Below are positions 48,261 through 56,948 of a stretch of 64,000 nt of DNA, piece after piece. The stretch spans positions 744,001 to 808,000 of the forward strand of contig OY759982.1 of assembly GCA_963662895.1 (NCBI GenBank). The letters are read 5' to 3'. The position numbers were made by a program, and so were the translations under genes. Under the pieces are notes generated by a model. The model did no database searches and was not told the DNA's origin. It saw only the letters and a program-made list of their open reading frames with translations. The DNA comes from GWE2-42-39 sp963662895. GTDB taxonomy: Bacteria > Bacteroidota > Bacteroidia > Bacteroidales > Prolixibacteraceae. Position 1 is the stretch's first letter; each line of letters opens with the position of its first letter.

Positions 48261-48520
48261 TCTTGTCACGAGCCAAAAACACAAAGGGTTGCCGGATATT
48301 AAAGGCTGATTTTAAGACCCCATTGATGACATGGATTTTGATGATAGGTGATTGGTATAAACATATCGTGCCGGACAGGAGGAATATATTACACTTCCCC
48401 GGCGATAAAACAGAAATATATTTGACGCTTAATTTACACAGATGTTACAGGGCATTTATGCCGACCTTAGTGCGCTTAAGATTGACACAGATAATTAAAG
48501 AATAAGATAAATACCGACAT

Positions 48521-49360
48521 ATGAGATTAATAGTTTTTTTTGCAATTGTGATACTTTCGACTAACCTGATTGCTCAGGAAAATTTAAAGGAAACCTATAT
48601 CGGGATATTAGATTTAGATTCTTTGTATGCGCCATTTACAGGATCATTTGTACTATTTGATTTAAATCAAGGAAATAGCTATTTATTATATAATGATTCG
48701 ATTAGTTCAACACGGTATTCTCCTTGCTCTACTTTTAAAATCACCAACTCTTTGATAGCTTTAGAATCTGGTATTGCAGGAGATGAAAACTACATGATAG
48801 CTTATGATAGTTTAAAAATTCCACGTAAACCTTGGTGGGAAACAAAAGAACCTTTTAATCGTTGGGGGCAAGATCATACAATGAAATCTGCAATCAGATA
48901 TTCAGTAGTTTGGTATTATCAAGAGTTAGCCAGAAGGATTGGTGATGATAAAATGACAACTTTTCTGAACAAAACAAATTACGGTAATAATGATATTTCC
49001 TCTGGACTTGATAACTTTTGGTTATGTGGTTCATTGACAATTTCAGCAGAAGAGCAAGTTGAATTCTTAAAAAAATTATATACTAAGAAACTGTCAGGGT
49101 TCTCGGATAGGTCTCAGGAAATAGTCAAAGAAATTATGCTTTATGAGTCAACCGATAAATATAAACTTTATGGCAAGACAGGTGGAGGAGATTGCTGGGA
49201 TGACAAAGTGATAGGTTGGTATGTAGGTTTCTTGGAGACAGATTCCGATACATATATTTTTGCCATGAACATGTTAGTAAATGATTTTAGTGACTTTGAT
49301 TCCAATAAAAGGATTGAGTTCACAAAAGACATATTTAAACACATAAAAATAATTGAATAA
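48521..49360 (+). CDS. Class D (OXA-type) beta-lactamase
   Basis: 279 residues with a signal peptide (about 1-19). Class D motifs: S70-T-F-K73 in SPCSTFKITNSLIALESG, S-x-V in YSVVWYYQEL (about 118), YGN in NKTNYGNNDISSGLDNFWL (about 154), WLCGSLTIS, and KTG in YGKTGGGDCW (about 215). All catalytic elements are present, so it should be an active periplasmic serine enzyme that hydrolyses penicillins; the spectrum is unknown. It is one of the plus-strand cargo genes, followed 10 bases on by an attC-like palindrome. Confidence 0.95.
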   Translation: MRLIVFFAIVILSTNLIAQENLKETYIGILDLDSLYAPFTGSFVLFDLNQGNSYLLYNDSISSTRYSPCSTFKITNSLIALESGIAGDENYMIAYDSLKIPRKPWWETKEPFNRWGQDHTMKSAIRYSVVWYYQELARRIGDDKMTTFLNKTNYGNNDISSGLDNFWLCGSLTISAEEQVEFLKKLYTKKLSGFSDRSQEIVKEIMLYESTDKYKLYGKTGGGDCWDDKVIGWYVGFLETDSDTYIFAMNMLVNDFSDFDSNKRIEFTKDIFKHIKIIE

Positions 49361-49369
49361 AAACGCCCT

Positions 49370-49432
49370 GTAATAAATAGGCGTTCTTGCGGCACGCAGA
49401 GCCAAGCAGGAACGGCAGGTTGAACTACATCC
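49370..49432. repeat. attC-like palindrome after the beta-lactamase gene
   Basis: AATAAATAGGCGTTC-TTGC in the left arm pairs with GCAGGAACG-GC in the right, followed by GTTGAAC (fits GTTRRRY). Shares its GTTGAACTACATCC end with the 40800 element. Confidence 0.55.
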
Positions 49433-49667
49433 CAACCACCGGCGTTTTTTCTATGGCCTTATCCATGTTTTTTCTGCTTTATAGATATTCATTTAGGGGT
49501 GAATCCCAGTACCTGGATGGTATGATCAATCGTTTTCGTTGTTAATTTCGTGTCCGGGTTAGCACTTTCAGAGCCCGGCTCTGTTTGTTCGCGCAATTTT
49601 TACCCGGATTAGGCAATACAATCCCAGTCCGCACCAAGTGCAGACCGGTATAGGGGATGACGAAAAT

Positions 49668-50813
49668 TCACAACTGCATAACAGTACCCGGGGCATAAAA
49701 GCCGGACGGCGAACGAACCCGGGGCAGTTTTTCAATAATGCACATCATGCCCTTTTTACAGAACGGGCAGCGGTACACATCGAAACCGGTCAGCCGTTTA
49801 AGCCGCTCCTGTGAGGTTTCCTTTGGTTTGATAACCATCTTCGGGTTTTGCTTTTGCCTGGTTGTCCTGGCCCGGCTGCTGTAAATGCCATAGCGTCGGA
49901 TTTTAACAAAGCGGTGTGGCAGGATGTGCAGGCAAAACCTTCGCAGGAACTCCACACCATCCATGGTGATTGGTTTTTGTCTGGCCCCATCAGTGTAATC
50001 CTTGTGCAAAAACGTGACTGTTTTTTCATCAATGTCAATGATACGCTGGTTGGTGATAGCTACCCGGTGGGTATATTGCCCCAGGTACCTGATCACCTGT
50101 TCCGGTTTGCCCAACGAAGGTTCGCAGTGTACAGACCAGGGTTTGTCCCAGGCTGTTTTGAGTGCTGTCCTGTATTGGTCAGAAAGCTGTTGTTTTTTCA
50201 AATGCTTTTCGATCCCCTCCATCATTTTAGCCCTGAAAACCAGGCTTAACTGTCTGACCGGGTACAGGAACTTACCGTCACTGCCGATGTGTTTCATGTT
50301 TCCGGCCAGGGTTTCCCCAATGGCCGGGACAATGCAGTGAACATGAGGGTGCAGACTAAGGTTTTGTCCCCATGTATGCAGCACACAAACGGCGCCCGTT
50401 TCCACGCCAAAACGGGTGTACCCGAACTGTCGCAGGGTTTCCCATACGCAGGCAAACAAGCGGCTGTAAAACCATTTGCTGTTTTCCATGCAGATGGCGT
50501 TCAACCCGTGCGGGACGGTAAACACGATATGGTAATGTTTGACCGGAAAAGTAGTTTCCAGCAAATCTTCTACCCAGAATGCCTGTTTCGATGCCTGGCA
50601 TTTGGGGCAGTGACGGTTACGGCAGGAGTTGTAGCTGATACGTTCCCTGCCGCAGCAGTCACAAACTTCTTTGTGTCCGCCCAGGGCCGAAGTACGGCAA
50701 AGCGACAAGGCCTGGAGTACCCGCCGCTGGTAACTGTTGGGGTGGCAGGTAAAAATGAAAGCTTCACCAAAGCGTTTTATCACATCGGCCACTTCAAAGC
50801 CATGCCGCTCCAT
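49668..50813 (-). CDS. IS91-family transposase (HUH/Y1-type)
   Basis: 381 residues. An N-terminal zinc-binding region with CDCCGRERISYNSCRNRHCP and CPKCQASKQAF, an HUH motif HPHVHCIVP and the catalytic Tyr in RYLGQYTHRVAITN, then a Cys pair near the end (YRCPFCKKGMM). The family moves by rolling-circle transposition. The sequence appears complete. Confidence 0.93.
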   Translation of the reverse strand: MERHGFEVADVIKRFGEAFIFTCHPNSYQRRVLQALSLCRTSALGGHKEVCDCCGRERISYNSCRNRHCPKCQASKQAFWVEDLLETTFPVKHYHIVFTVPHGLNAICMENSKWFYSRLFACVWETLRQFGYTRFGVETGAVCVLHTWGQNLSLHPHVHCIVPAIGETLAGNMKHIGSDGKFLYPVRQLSLVFRAKMMEGIEKHLKKQQLSDQYRTALKTAWDKPWSVHCEPSLGKPEQVIRYLGQYTHRVAITNQRIIDIDEKTVTFLHKDYTDGARQKPITMDGVEFLRRFCLHILPHRFVKIRRYGIYSSRARTTRQKQNPKMVIKPKETSQERLKRLTGFDVYRCPFCKKGMMCIIEKLPRVRSPSGFYAPGTVMQL

Positions 50814-51688
50814 TATTCATCCGGGTAAAGGGTGTCCAGCGGGCTGTGCGGGTCAATTCGCGGACACTGGGCAACATGAAGATAAATCATGGTGGTGGCA
50901 ATTTCGGCATGCCCGAGCAGTTCTTTTAAGGTCACGATGTTCAGTCCTTCCTCCAGCAGGTGCGTGGCATAAGTGTGGCGTAACGAATGAAGGTTCACTT
51001 CTTTTTTGATGGAAGTTTTTTTCAGCGTTTCGCGCATCACCCACGACAGGCCCCGTACACTGTACCGCCCGTCGGGTTCTTTCCCGTTGAACAGCCATAC
51101 GTGCGGGTTTTCTGCTGCAATGTACTTTTTCAACCCTTTGTCCATGTACCTGGAAAGCGGCACGATACGGTCTTTTTTGTACTTGCTTTGACGGATGTGG
51201 ATGGTGTATCGTTCAAAGTCAATGTCGGACAGTTTCAGGTTGATCACTTCCTGCCCGCGTAACCCCGCTGAATAAATCAGCGTTAGAACAATGCGGTGTT
51301 TCAGAAGGGCGGGTGCTTTGAATAACTCTTTCAGTTCCGAACGGTTCAGGATAACCGGCAGACGGGTATCCCCTTTCAGCGAAGGCAGAGAGATAGCCCG
51401 TTTATTGTTTCCCAGCAGACGAAAATAATACCGCAGGCCGTAAACGGCATGTTTAAAATTACTGCGGGAAGGGGATTTTGACGACATGGCCAGCGAGGCC
51501 AGGTATTCATTGATCTCATCGTCGCTCACCTGTTCTGGCAATTTACCAAAGTGAAGCGATATTTGTGCAATGCGTCGGATGTAATTATCAAGTGTGCTTT
51601 TGCTCTGCCCGCGAAGGATGACCTGCTGTTGAAGCAGTTTGTACACTTTTTCAAAACCATCAATGGTTTGAATGGCTTTTTCTACCAA
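50813..51688 (-). CDS. Tyrosine recombinase of the IS91-type element
   Basis: 291 residues. N-terminal SAM-like core-binding domain (about 10-100), catalytic domain with SAGLRGQEVINLKLSDID (Arg), RQSKYKKDRIVPL (Lys), LHSLRHTYATHLLEEG (His-x-x-Arg), LLGHAEIATTMIYLHVA (His...Tyr). It lacks the extra helix insert of integron integrases, although the SPLDTL tail resembles theirs. It overlaps the transposase gene by one base. Confidence 0.93.
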   Translation of the reverse strand: MVEKAIQTIDGFEKVYKLLQQQVILRGQSKSTLDNYIRRIAQISLHFGKLPEQVSDDEINEYLASLAMSSKSPSRSNFKHAVYGLRYYFRLLGNNKRAISLPSLKGDTRLPVILNRSELKELFKAPALLKHRIVLTLIYSAGLRGQEVINLKLSDIDFERYTIHIRQSKYKKDRIVPLSRYMDKGLKKYIAAENPHVWLFNGKEPDGRYSVRGLSWVMRETLKKTSIKKEVNLHSLRHTYATHLLEEGLNIVTLKELLGHAEIATTMIYLHVAQCPRIDPHSPLDTLYPDE

Positions 51689-51760
51689 GGTAGGCTCATT
51701 TCTTTTTTTTCATGATCATTTATATTTATGGATTAAACCTGAGCCCAATTTACCAATTAT

Positions 51761-51857
51761 CTATAACTTTGGTTCCGGGCTAGCCCGAAGGGATTTAGTT
51801 CAACACAAGCTATACGCAATGCCCTTCGGGACACTGCGCATAGCCAAACCGTTATGC
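51761..51857. repeat. attC-like site before the 51878 gene
   Basis: CTATAAC-TTTGG on the left pairs with CCAAAC-CGTTATG on the right, with inner arms CCCGAAGGG and CCCTTCGGG. The right R-type box is GTTATGC (51851-51857), 21 bases before the next gene. It is the best full-length palindrome of this type in the window. Confidence 0.6.
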
Positions 51858-51877
51858 GCAAAGTTAAATGAAGAGAA

Positions 51878-53602
51878 GTGAATCAACTTGAAACTAAAAT
51901 ATCAGAACTAAAAAGTCTTGTTTCTGAATTTGAAACACTTGACTTTTTACAACATGTTTCACTAACAATCATGAGAATTGGAGAAAGAGATACATCCCCT
52001 CTTTTTAAAAATTTGCTTTCTCCCCATAGACAGCTTTTCTATTTAGCTTCACTTCATTTAGAGACAACTCAAACAGATAATAAAATTGTCCCATCAGAAA
52101 AGGAATGGCATAAAATGACTGAGTTGCTTCGGGATATTGAACTTTATTACATAAACCACATTTGGCAAATTGACAATCTAGATTCTATGAGTGAATCGGA
52201 TAAGGATAAAGTTACAATAGCTCTTCCTACATTCATGAATTACTTTTTTAATGGTTCTCTATCTTATCTTGAACAAATTGCAGAAAGAATTAAAAACACC
52301 TTCTATCTCTACGATGACAAAATAAAAGAAGAGTTTCATCTGACAATAGCTGATTTTCTGGAATGCTTTGAGTTTATTGAAAAAGAAGCAAATACAAAAT
52401 TCAATTCTCCCTTGGAATTTATTAAGGATTCTAAATGGCAAGACTTTACTTCCCAAATGATTTCAAAAGGAATTTCAGACCCAAAAGATTGGGTAAAACA
52501 TGCACCTGTCGAAATTAGAGAACTAATGAGAAATTCGGATTTCATTGACTTCATGCAAAATCCTGGAAAATTCTTGATTTTCGATATAGAGAATTTAATG
52601 AATCAATTTGATTCTGATAAGCTTCTAAAATTTTTGACAATTTTTTCTTGTAATAAAGAAGAGCGAAAACAAATTTTGTACTATACAGATTCAAACATTC
52701 TACTGAATAAACCAATTTATAAAATTAACAGTACCAAGTTTTTTGTATTCCATATCAATCAAATACTTACTGCGATTTATGAAAAGCTTTACCAATTTTG
52801 CAACAACCTAACTAAAGGTAAAATTCATCTTCAAAGAGATAGATTTCTAGAACAAAAAACTAAAGAGATTTTTGAAAGCTTCTTTCCTAAGGAAGCAAAG
52901 ATTTTCACTTCATACAATGTTGATGGGCATTCGGAACAAGACCTAATAATTATTTATAAATCTTCAGCATTTATTGTAGAAATAAAAGCTGGCAATAGTA
53001 GAGCTCCATTGAGAGACCCCTACAAAGCCTATGACAAAATTAGAAGTGATTTTAAAAAAAGTATTCAATATGGTTTTGACCAAACCAATAGAGTATTTAA
53101 AAAATTCGAGTCAAATGAACGTTTTGATGTACGAGCTAAAAACAAAAAAATATTAACAACAATAAATCCACGCAAATTCAATAATGTTTTTTCTATAGTC
53201 GTTACATTAGATAGGTTTGGGATTATACAAAATAATTTAGAGTATCTACTCCAAATTGATGATTATACTCCTTATCCGTGGGCTGTAAATATAGATGACC
53301 TTGAATCTTTCTTATTACTTTTAAAAAAGAGAAGTGGTCATGTAAGAAACTTTTTTACTTTCCTAACAAATAGAGAATTGCTTCATGGACATAATGTGGC
53401 TGCTGATGAACTTGATATTTGCTGCATGTTCTTCGACCAACCAAAACAGTTTATTGAATATTGTAACAAGGATGACACAATTGTATTTCGTGAAGATTGG
53501 ACTAATGTATTAACTAGAGAATATAACAAAGGACTAGGTTTCAAAAAGGAAAGATATTGGAAACACAAAAAGGAAAGAACAGCTAAATTTATTTTCACAT
53601 AA
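51878..53602 (+). CDS. Nuclease-like cassette protein (PD-(D/E)XK)
   Basis: 574 residues from a GTG. Mostly unfamiliar helical sequence up to about 330; then FLEQKTKEIFESFFPKEAKI, HSEQDLIIIYKSSAFIVEIK and AGNSRAPLRDPYKAYDKIRS, a PD-(D/E)XK pattern (Asp about 353, Glu-x-Lys about 365-367). The rest is RecB-like. Possibly a defence nuclease. It follows the GTTATGC box closely, and an attC-like site lies 13 bases past its stop. Confidence 0.7.
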   Translation: MNQLETKISELKSLVSEFETLDFLQHVSLTIMRIGERDTSPLFKNLLSPHRQLFYLASLHLETTQTDNKIVPSEKEWHKMTELLRDIELYYINHIWQIDNLDSMSESDKDKVTIALPTFMNYFFNGSLSYLEQIAERIKNTFYLYDDKIKEEFHLTIADFLECFEFIEKEANTKFNSPLEFIKDSKWQDFTSQMISKGISDPKDWVKHAPVEIRELMRNSDFIDFMQNPGKFLIFDIENLMNQFDSDKLLKFLTIFSCNKEERKQILYYTDSNILLNKPIYKINSTKFFVFHINQILTAIYEKLYQFCNNLTKGKIHLQRDRFLEQKTKEIFESFFPKEAKIFTSYNVDGHSEQDLIIIYKSSAFIVEIKAGNSRAPLRDPYKAYDKIRSDFKKSIQYGFDQTNRVFKKFESNERFDVRAKNKKILTTINPRKFNNVFSIVVTLDRFGIIQNNLEYLLQIDDYTPYPWAVNIDDLESFLLLLKKRSGHVRNFFTFLTNRELLHGHNVAADELDICCMFFDQPKQFIEYCNKDDTIVFREDWTNVLTREYNKGLGFKKERYWKHKKERTAKFIFT

Positions 53603-53614
53603 ATCAAAAACTCA

Positions 53615-53758
53615 GCGCTAACAAATTAGGAATTAAGGCACAGTTGAGCCAAGAAAAAAGGCAGTAGGTTTGTATATCTGCTGCCTTTTTTGATATCTCC
53701 GGCTTTCGGTCCCCCTGCTCAATTGTGTTTTTATTCGTGTTGGGCTAAACCGTTGGTG
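53615..53758. repeat. attC-like palindrome after the 51878 gene
   Basis: 144 bases: CGCTAAC-AAATTAGG-AATTAAGGCACAGTTGAGCC on the left; CTCAATTGTG...GTGTTGGGCTAAACCGTTGG on the right; an inner GGCAG...CTGCC hairpin. R'' CGCTAAC and R' GTTGGTG pair with GT wobbles. The same element recurs at 55282-55424, and its right half at 58039. Confidence 0.6.
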
Positions 53759-53759
53759 G

Positions 53760-54110
53760 ATTTATTATCGCTACTTTCAAAACAATCACTTTACCGATCA
53801 AAGAACAACGAAGAAAGGGATTGAAAACAACCGGTTATACCGCATTGCGTACGTTCCCATTCGTTATCATGTAAAAGTGAAAAGTAAAGCGAATCCTTAT
53901 CTGCCTGAATTCGACAAATATTTCTTCAAACGGACAAAATGGAGAAAAGATTTAGCTAAAGAGTGCAAGCAAGTAACTACATTTGTTATGCAAGAAACAA
54001 CAAATCATGGCCGGGTATCCCTTCGCCGGGATAGCCTTAAAAGGGCTTGAGCCGTATGCCGGAAAACTGGCACGTACGGTTCTTAGGGGGCGTAAGCTAC
54101 CCGGTGCAAC
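53760..54110 (+). mobile_element. Group II intron 3' remnant (RT end, Domains V and VI)
   Basis: A frame WIYYRYFQNNHF...IRYHVKVKSKANPYLPEFDK resembles the C-terminal part of a group II intron reverse transcriptase. Domain V at 54049-54082 (GAGCCGTATGCC...GCACGTACGGTTC) is canonical, and Domain VI follows to about 54110 (CTACCCGGTGCAAC). It begins right after the attC-like element at 53615. Confidence 0.82.
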
Positions 54111-54128
54111 ATTTTAAAAAACCGAAAA

Positions 54129-55274
54129 ATGAACAAACTTTTTATTATTATTTTAAGCTGTATTTTTTTTACAAGCTGCTCTTCAGATAAAGGAAGAATT
54201 TGCCAATTAACAGGTAAAGTAATTGATAGAAATAGCACATCATTAATTCTTAAAAAGCAAACGGAAGATTCAAGAATCCGTGATATTGAGATACAAATTG
54301 ATAGTGCAGGAAATTTCAAATATGATTTAAACTTTGAATATGTTGAAGCTTACGAATTAATTTTTAAAGAAGAGCTTGAAAAAGGCTCATGGAGACCAAC
54401 TTTATTTTTTCCTGACAATAACAAAGTTGAGTTTATACTTTACCCAATGGAAAAAGCGGACAGTAATAAAATAATTGGAAGCAAGCTATCTTTAGAGGTG
54501 AATGCCTATAATCAATTAATAACAGATACTTTTTATAAAAAGTATGTTTTTTGGAATCAAATTCTGGATTCTTTAAAAACTATCAATGAATCAGACTCAG
54601 ATTATGCAAATGAGATTTCTGATAGCATTAATTTTATCATGCAAAATTATCCTCAATTTGAATTGGAATATGTAAAAAAGGATTTAAGCCTTTTTGGATA
54701 CAGCAAGTTTTTAAAAATACTTAGAAATGAAAAACACAAAAAACTTTTTAAACTAGACACCTTAAAAGCCTATTCAAACTTACTGCAACAAAAATTCCCA
54801 GATCACCCATATAACGAGATTTCACAGCTTCGGTTGAATGGATTGGAAAATATAAATGTTGGTGGGGATTATGTAAATTTCATCGCCAAAGATTCGACAG
54901 GTTCTGAATACACAATCTCTGACATAATTATACAAAATAAGCTTACATTAATTGATCTTTGGGCTCCATGGTGTGGCCCATGCATAAGAAAAAGTAAAAA
55001 AGCATTACCGATTTATGAAGAATTTAAAGAAAAAGGTTTTGGTGTTGTAGGTGTAGTTGGTGGAATTGGTTCTAGAGAAAAATATATACAAGCAATAAAA
55101 AAGCATAAATACCCATGGCTTTTGTTAGCAGAGATTAATAATGAGAATAATCTGTGGGAGAAATACTATATCTCAAAAGGTGGCGGCGGTCAATTTTTAG
55201 TTAACAATAAAGGAAAGATTCTTGCAATTAATCCCTCCGTAGATGATTTAAGAAAATTTATAACTGAAGAATAA
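54129..55274 (+). CDS. TlpA-like thioredoxin lipoprotein
   Basis: 381 residues. Lipoprotein signal (about 1-17, FIIILSCIFFTSCSS), an N-terminal DUF4369-like beta domain (about 25-115), a helical middle (about 130-245), and a thioredoxin fold from about 260 with LIDLWAPWCGPCIRKSKKAL (CGPC redox pair) and KYPWLLLAEINN. It should act as a periplasmic thiol-disulfide enzyme. It begins 19 bases past the intron remnant and ends 8 bases before an attC-like element. Confidence 0.88.
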   Translation: MNKLFIIILSCIFFTSCSSDKGRICQLTGKVIDRNSTSLILKKQTEDSRIRDIEIQIDSAGNFKYDLNFEYVEAYELIFKEELEKGSWRPTLFFPDNNKVEFILYPMEKADSNKIIGSKLSLEVNAYNQLITDTFYKKYVFWNQILDSLKTINESDSDYANEISDSINFIMQNYPQFELEYVKKDLSLFGYSKFLKILRNEKHKKLFKLDTLKAYSNLLQQKFPDHPYNEISQLRLNGLENINVGGDYVNFIAKDSTGSEYTISDIIIQNKLTLIDLWAPWCGPCIRKSKKALPIYEEFKEKGFGVVGVVGGIGSREKYIQAIKKHKYPWLLLAEINNENNLWEKYYISKGGGGQFLVNNKGKILAINPSVDDLRKFITEE

Positions 55275-55281
55275 AAACGTT

Positions 55282-55424
55282 GTATAACAAATTAGGAATT
55301 AAGGCACAGTTGAGCCATGAAAAAAGGCAGCAGGTTTGTATATCTGCTGCCTTTTTTGATATCTCCGGCTTTCGGCCCCCCTGCTCAATTGTGTTTTAAT
55401 TCGTGTTGGGCTAAAACGTTGGTA
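55282..55424. repeat. attC-like palindrome after the TlpA-like gene
   Basis: Nearly identical to 53615-53758: GTATAAC-AAATTAGG-AATTAAGG ... TTGTGTTTTAATTCG-TGTTGGG-CTAAAACGTTGG. Differences lie mostly in the R boxes and loop, as expected of attC sites that share a family but not their ends. Confidence 0.6.
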
Positions 55425-55874
55425 CTTAAATGATCAGTCTAAGGGGATTAAATGATTTTTTACTGTCCTTCCTGCATTTTTCCATGCCGGTTTTGTCCTT
55501 CCTTTCCGCCGGGACCAGGAAAAGCGGCAGTGATGCCAGCTTTTTATCATCCGGGCGGGCATAATTTTTCCGTTCGGCAAGCGCGGAAAGTTTTTTGCCG
55601 TCAACAGGAAAGTCCATTTGTTCAAAGAACGCTTTTTTACACCGCTATCATCCGGGTGCCCTGGGCATATCGCGCACAATACCGGCAAAACGCCAATGGG
55701 AAATTTACCTTTAAAAATTTATTGGATGACGTACTGTAAAACGACCGTAAATATTATCTTTACTAAACCTATGATTAAATCATAGGAAAAGCAAAAAGGC
55801 AAGAATAATAGAGATGTATATGTAATGCGACTAAATATACAGATACGTTGTGTGCCATGTAAAACGATAACAAA
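55425..55874. other. Gap without a recognised gene
   Basis: Frames here contain no known motif. GATTAAATCATAGGAAAAGC and a CGTTGTGTGCC box at 55850-55860 lie just before the methyltransferase start and may be the R-type end of another element. Confidence 0.5.
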
Positions 55875-56504
55875 ATGATAGACAGAGACAATATTATAAG
55901 ACTTTATTCAGAGCATTCATCTCAGTTTGATGAGAAAATCGGTTCTCTCAAAAATTACGATGAAAGCTATACCTATTTCCTTAAAAATGCCAAAAGAAAT
56001 GGGAACTTGTTGGATTTAGCTTGTGGACCGGGAAATGTTTCTGCTTTTATCCGAAAACTAAAACCCGAAATAGAAATTACCTGTGTAGATTTATCCGACA
56101 ACATGTTGGAGATAGCCAAAAAGAAATTGGTTAAGGGAAGTTTTTACAAGTCTGACATTTTAGATATTGCAGTACCCGAAAAGAAATATGATTTAATTAC
56201 TTGTGCCTTTGGTATTCCATATATTGAAAGTTCCGAGGTTGGAAAGTTTGTTGACGAAGTGACTCGCTTTGCTAAAAAAGATACTGCGGTTTATATTAGC
56301 TGTATGGCAGGAGATGAAATTGCAGAAGAAATGATGAGTTTCGCCGAAAATAAAAAATTGGCAGTCCAGCGTCATAAAAAAGAAGATATTATTGAGGAGT
56401 TCATAAAAGCTGGCTTTACGCTTGCAGATTACCGAAGTCAGGATTATCATGAACCTGATGGGAGTATTACAACAGATATGATATTTTATTTTACTAAGAA
56501 TTAA
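55875..56504 (+). CDS. SAM-dependent class I methyltransferase
   Basis: 209 residues with motif I LLDLACGPGNVSAFI (about 46-60), acidic motif II EITCVDLSDNMLEIAKKKL (about 72-90), motif III SDILDIAVPEKKYDLITCAF. It is a Methyltransf_25-type enzyme whose substrate cannot be told. No membrane helix. Cargo gene, followed by an attC-like element. Confidence 0.88.
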   Translation: MIDRDNIIRLYSEHSSQFDEKIGSLKNYDESYTYFLKNAKRNGNLLDLACGPGNVSAFIRKLKPEIEITCVDLSDNMLEIAKKKLVKGSFYKSDILDIAVPEKKYDLITCAFGIPYIESSEVGKFVDEVTRFAKKDTAVYISCMAGDEIAEEMMSFAENKKLAVQRHKKEDIIEEFIKAGFTLADYRSQDYHEPDGSITTDMIFYFTKN

Positions 56505-56524
56505 AAAGGTGTTGAATAAAAAAA

Positions 56525-56612
56525 CACAGCACACAATAATTAGCCTCCAATAAAGCGTTGCTTGCATACGCTTTAGATTGGAGGTAGTGTTGAACTAAAC
56601 TTCGTGTTATAA
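56525..56612. repeat. attC-like palindrome after the methyltransferase gene
   Basis: AATAATTAGCCTCCAAT ... ATTGGAGGTAGTGTTGAAC encloses an inner AAGCGT-ACGCTT stem. GTTGAAC at 56589-56595 fits GTTRRRY. The same form is found at 57588 and 59777. Confidence 0.6.
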
Positions 56613-56645
56613 GATCGTTTCACTATTGGCTATTTCGGTTTTGGA

Positions 56646-56756
56646 TAAGGCTTAAGGCTTCCGCAACGTTTGAATAAGGCATCCAGAACTTCTGGTTAAG
56701 GCTTCCAGAGCTTCTGATTAAGGCTTTCACAACTTCCGATTAAGGCTTCCGAATTT
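56646..56756. repeat. 22-base-period tandem array (TTAAGGCTTCC family)
   Basis: Five units at 22-base spacing, each with (A/T)TAAGGC(T/A)TCC; inverted relative to the array at 8201-8290. An imperfect CAGGATTTGCAATACTG hairpin follows at 56774. Confidence 0.82.
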
Positions 56757-56935
56757 TATTACCCTAGCTGGTCAGGATTTGCAATACTGATCTTAGTAAC
56801 AGGGGATTTGTTGCTCCTTTATCCCAGTTCCGGTGGAGGTCACCAAAAAGTTGGTAATCTCGCCCCCTTCGTTTGAGCAAACGAGGGCTAAGCCTTTCGC
56901 TCCAAGAAAAAGTTGCACGATAAGACAACTTTATT

Positions 56936-56943
56936 TATCTTTG
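56936..56943 (+). promoter_or_regulatory. -7 box of higB1, start nearly leaderless
   Basis: TATCTTTG ends only 5 bases before the ATG at 56949, so the transcript should start at or very near the ATG. A TTG start 36 bases earlier would fall upstream of the promoter and is rejected. Confidence 0.55.
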
Positions 56944-56948
56944 CAAAT

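Larger units (their letters stand above)
47310..48447. repeat. 1.14-kb duplicated segment, copy A (with XRE3)
   Basis: Matches 61562-62697 nearly base for base. It includes a RAYT fragment, REP palindrome and XRE copy 3, and the TAACAGGATATTGTCTGTT-type blocks. It ends at ACAGATGT, where the two copies diverge. Confidence 0.85.
49668..51688 (-). mobile_element. IS91-type element with accessory tyrosine recombinase
   Basis: Two coupled minus-strand genes, recombinase then transposase, overlap by one base (TAATG). This is a known variant of the IS91 family. It is inserted among plus-strand cargo genes and separates the beta-lactamase gene from an attC-like site at 51761. Its exact ends were not defined. 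Confidence 0.8.

Noticed and set aside
50813..51688. The tyrosine recombinase as the integron integrase of the array.
   Set aside because: It lacks the IntI-specific insert between the second Arg/Lys and His-Arg boxes and is translationally coupled to an IS91 transposase.
53670..53700. A simple terminator (GGCAG...CTGCC with a T-run) in the attC-like elements at 53615 and 55282.
   Set aside because: A terminator may well be embedded there, but the matching outer arms extend over 140 bases, far beyond a terminator, so the larger palindrome needs another explanation.
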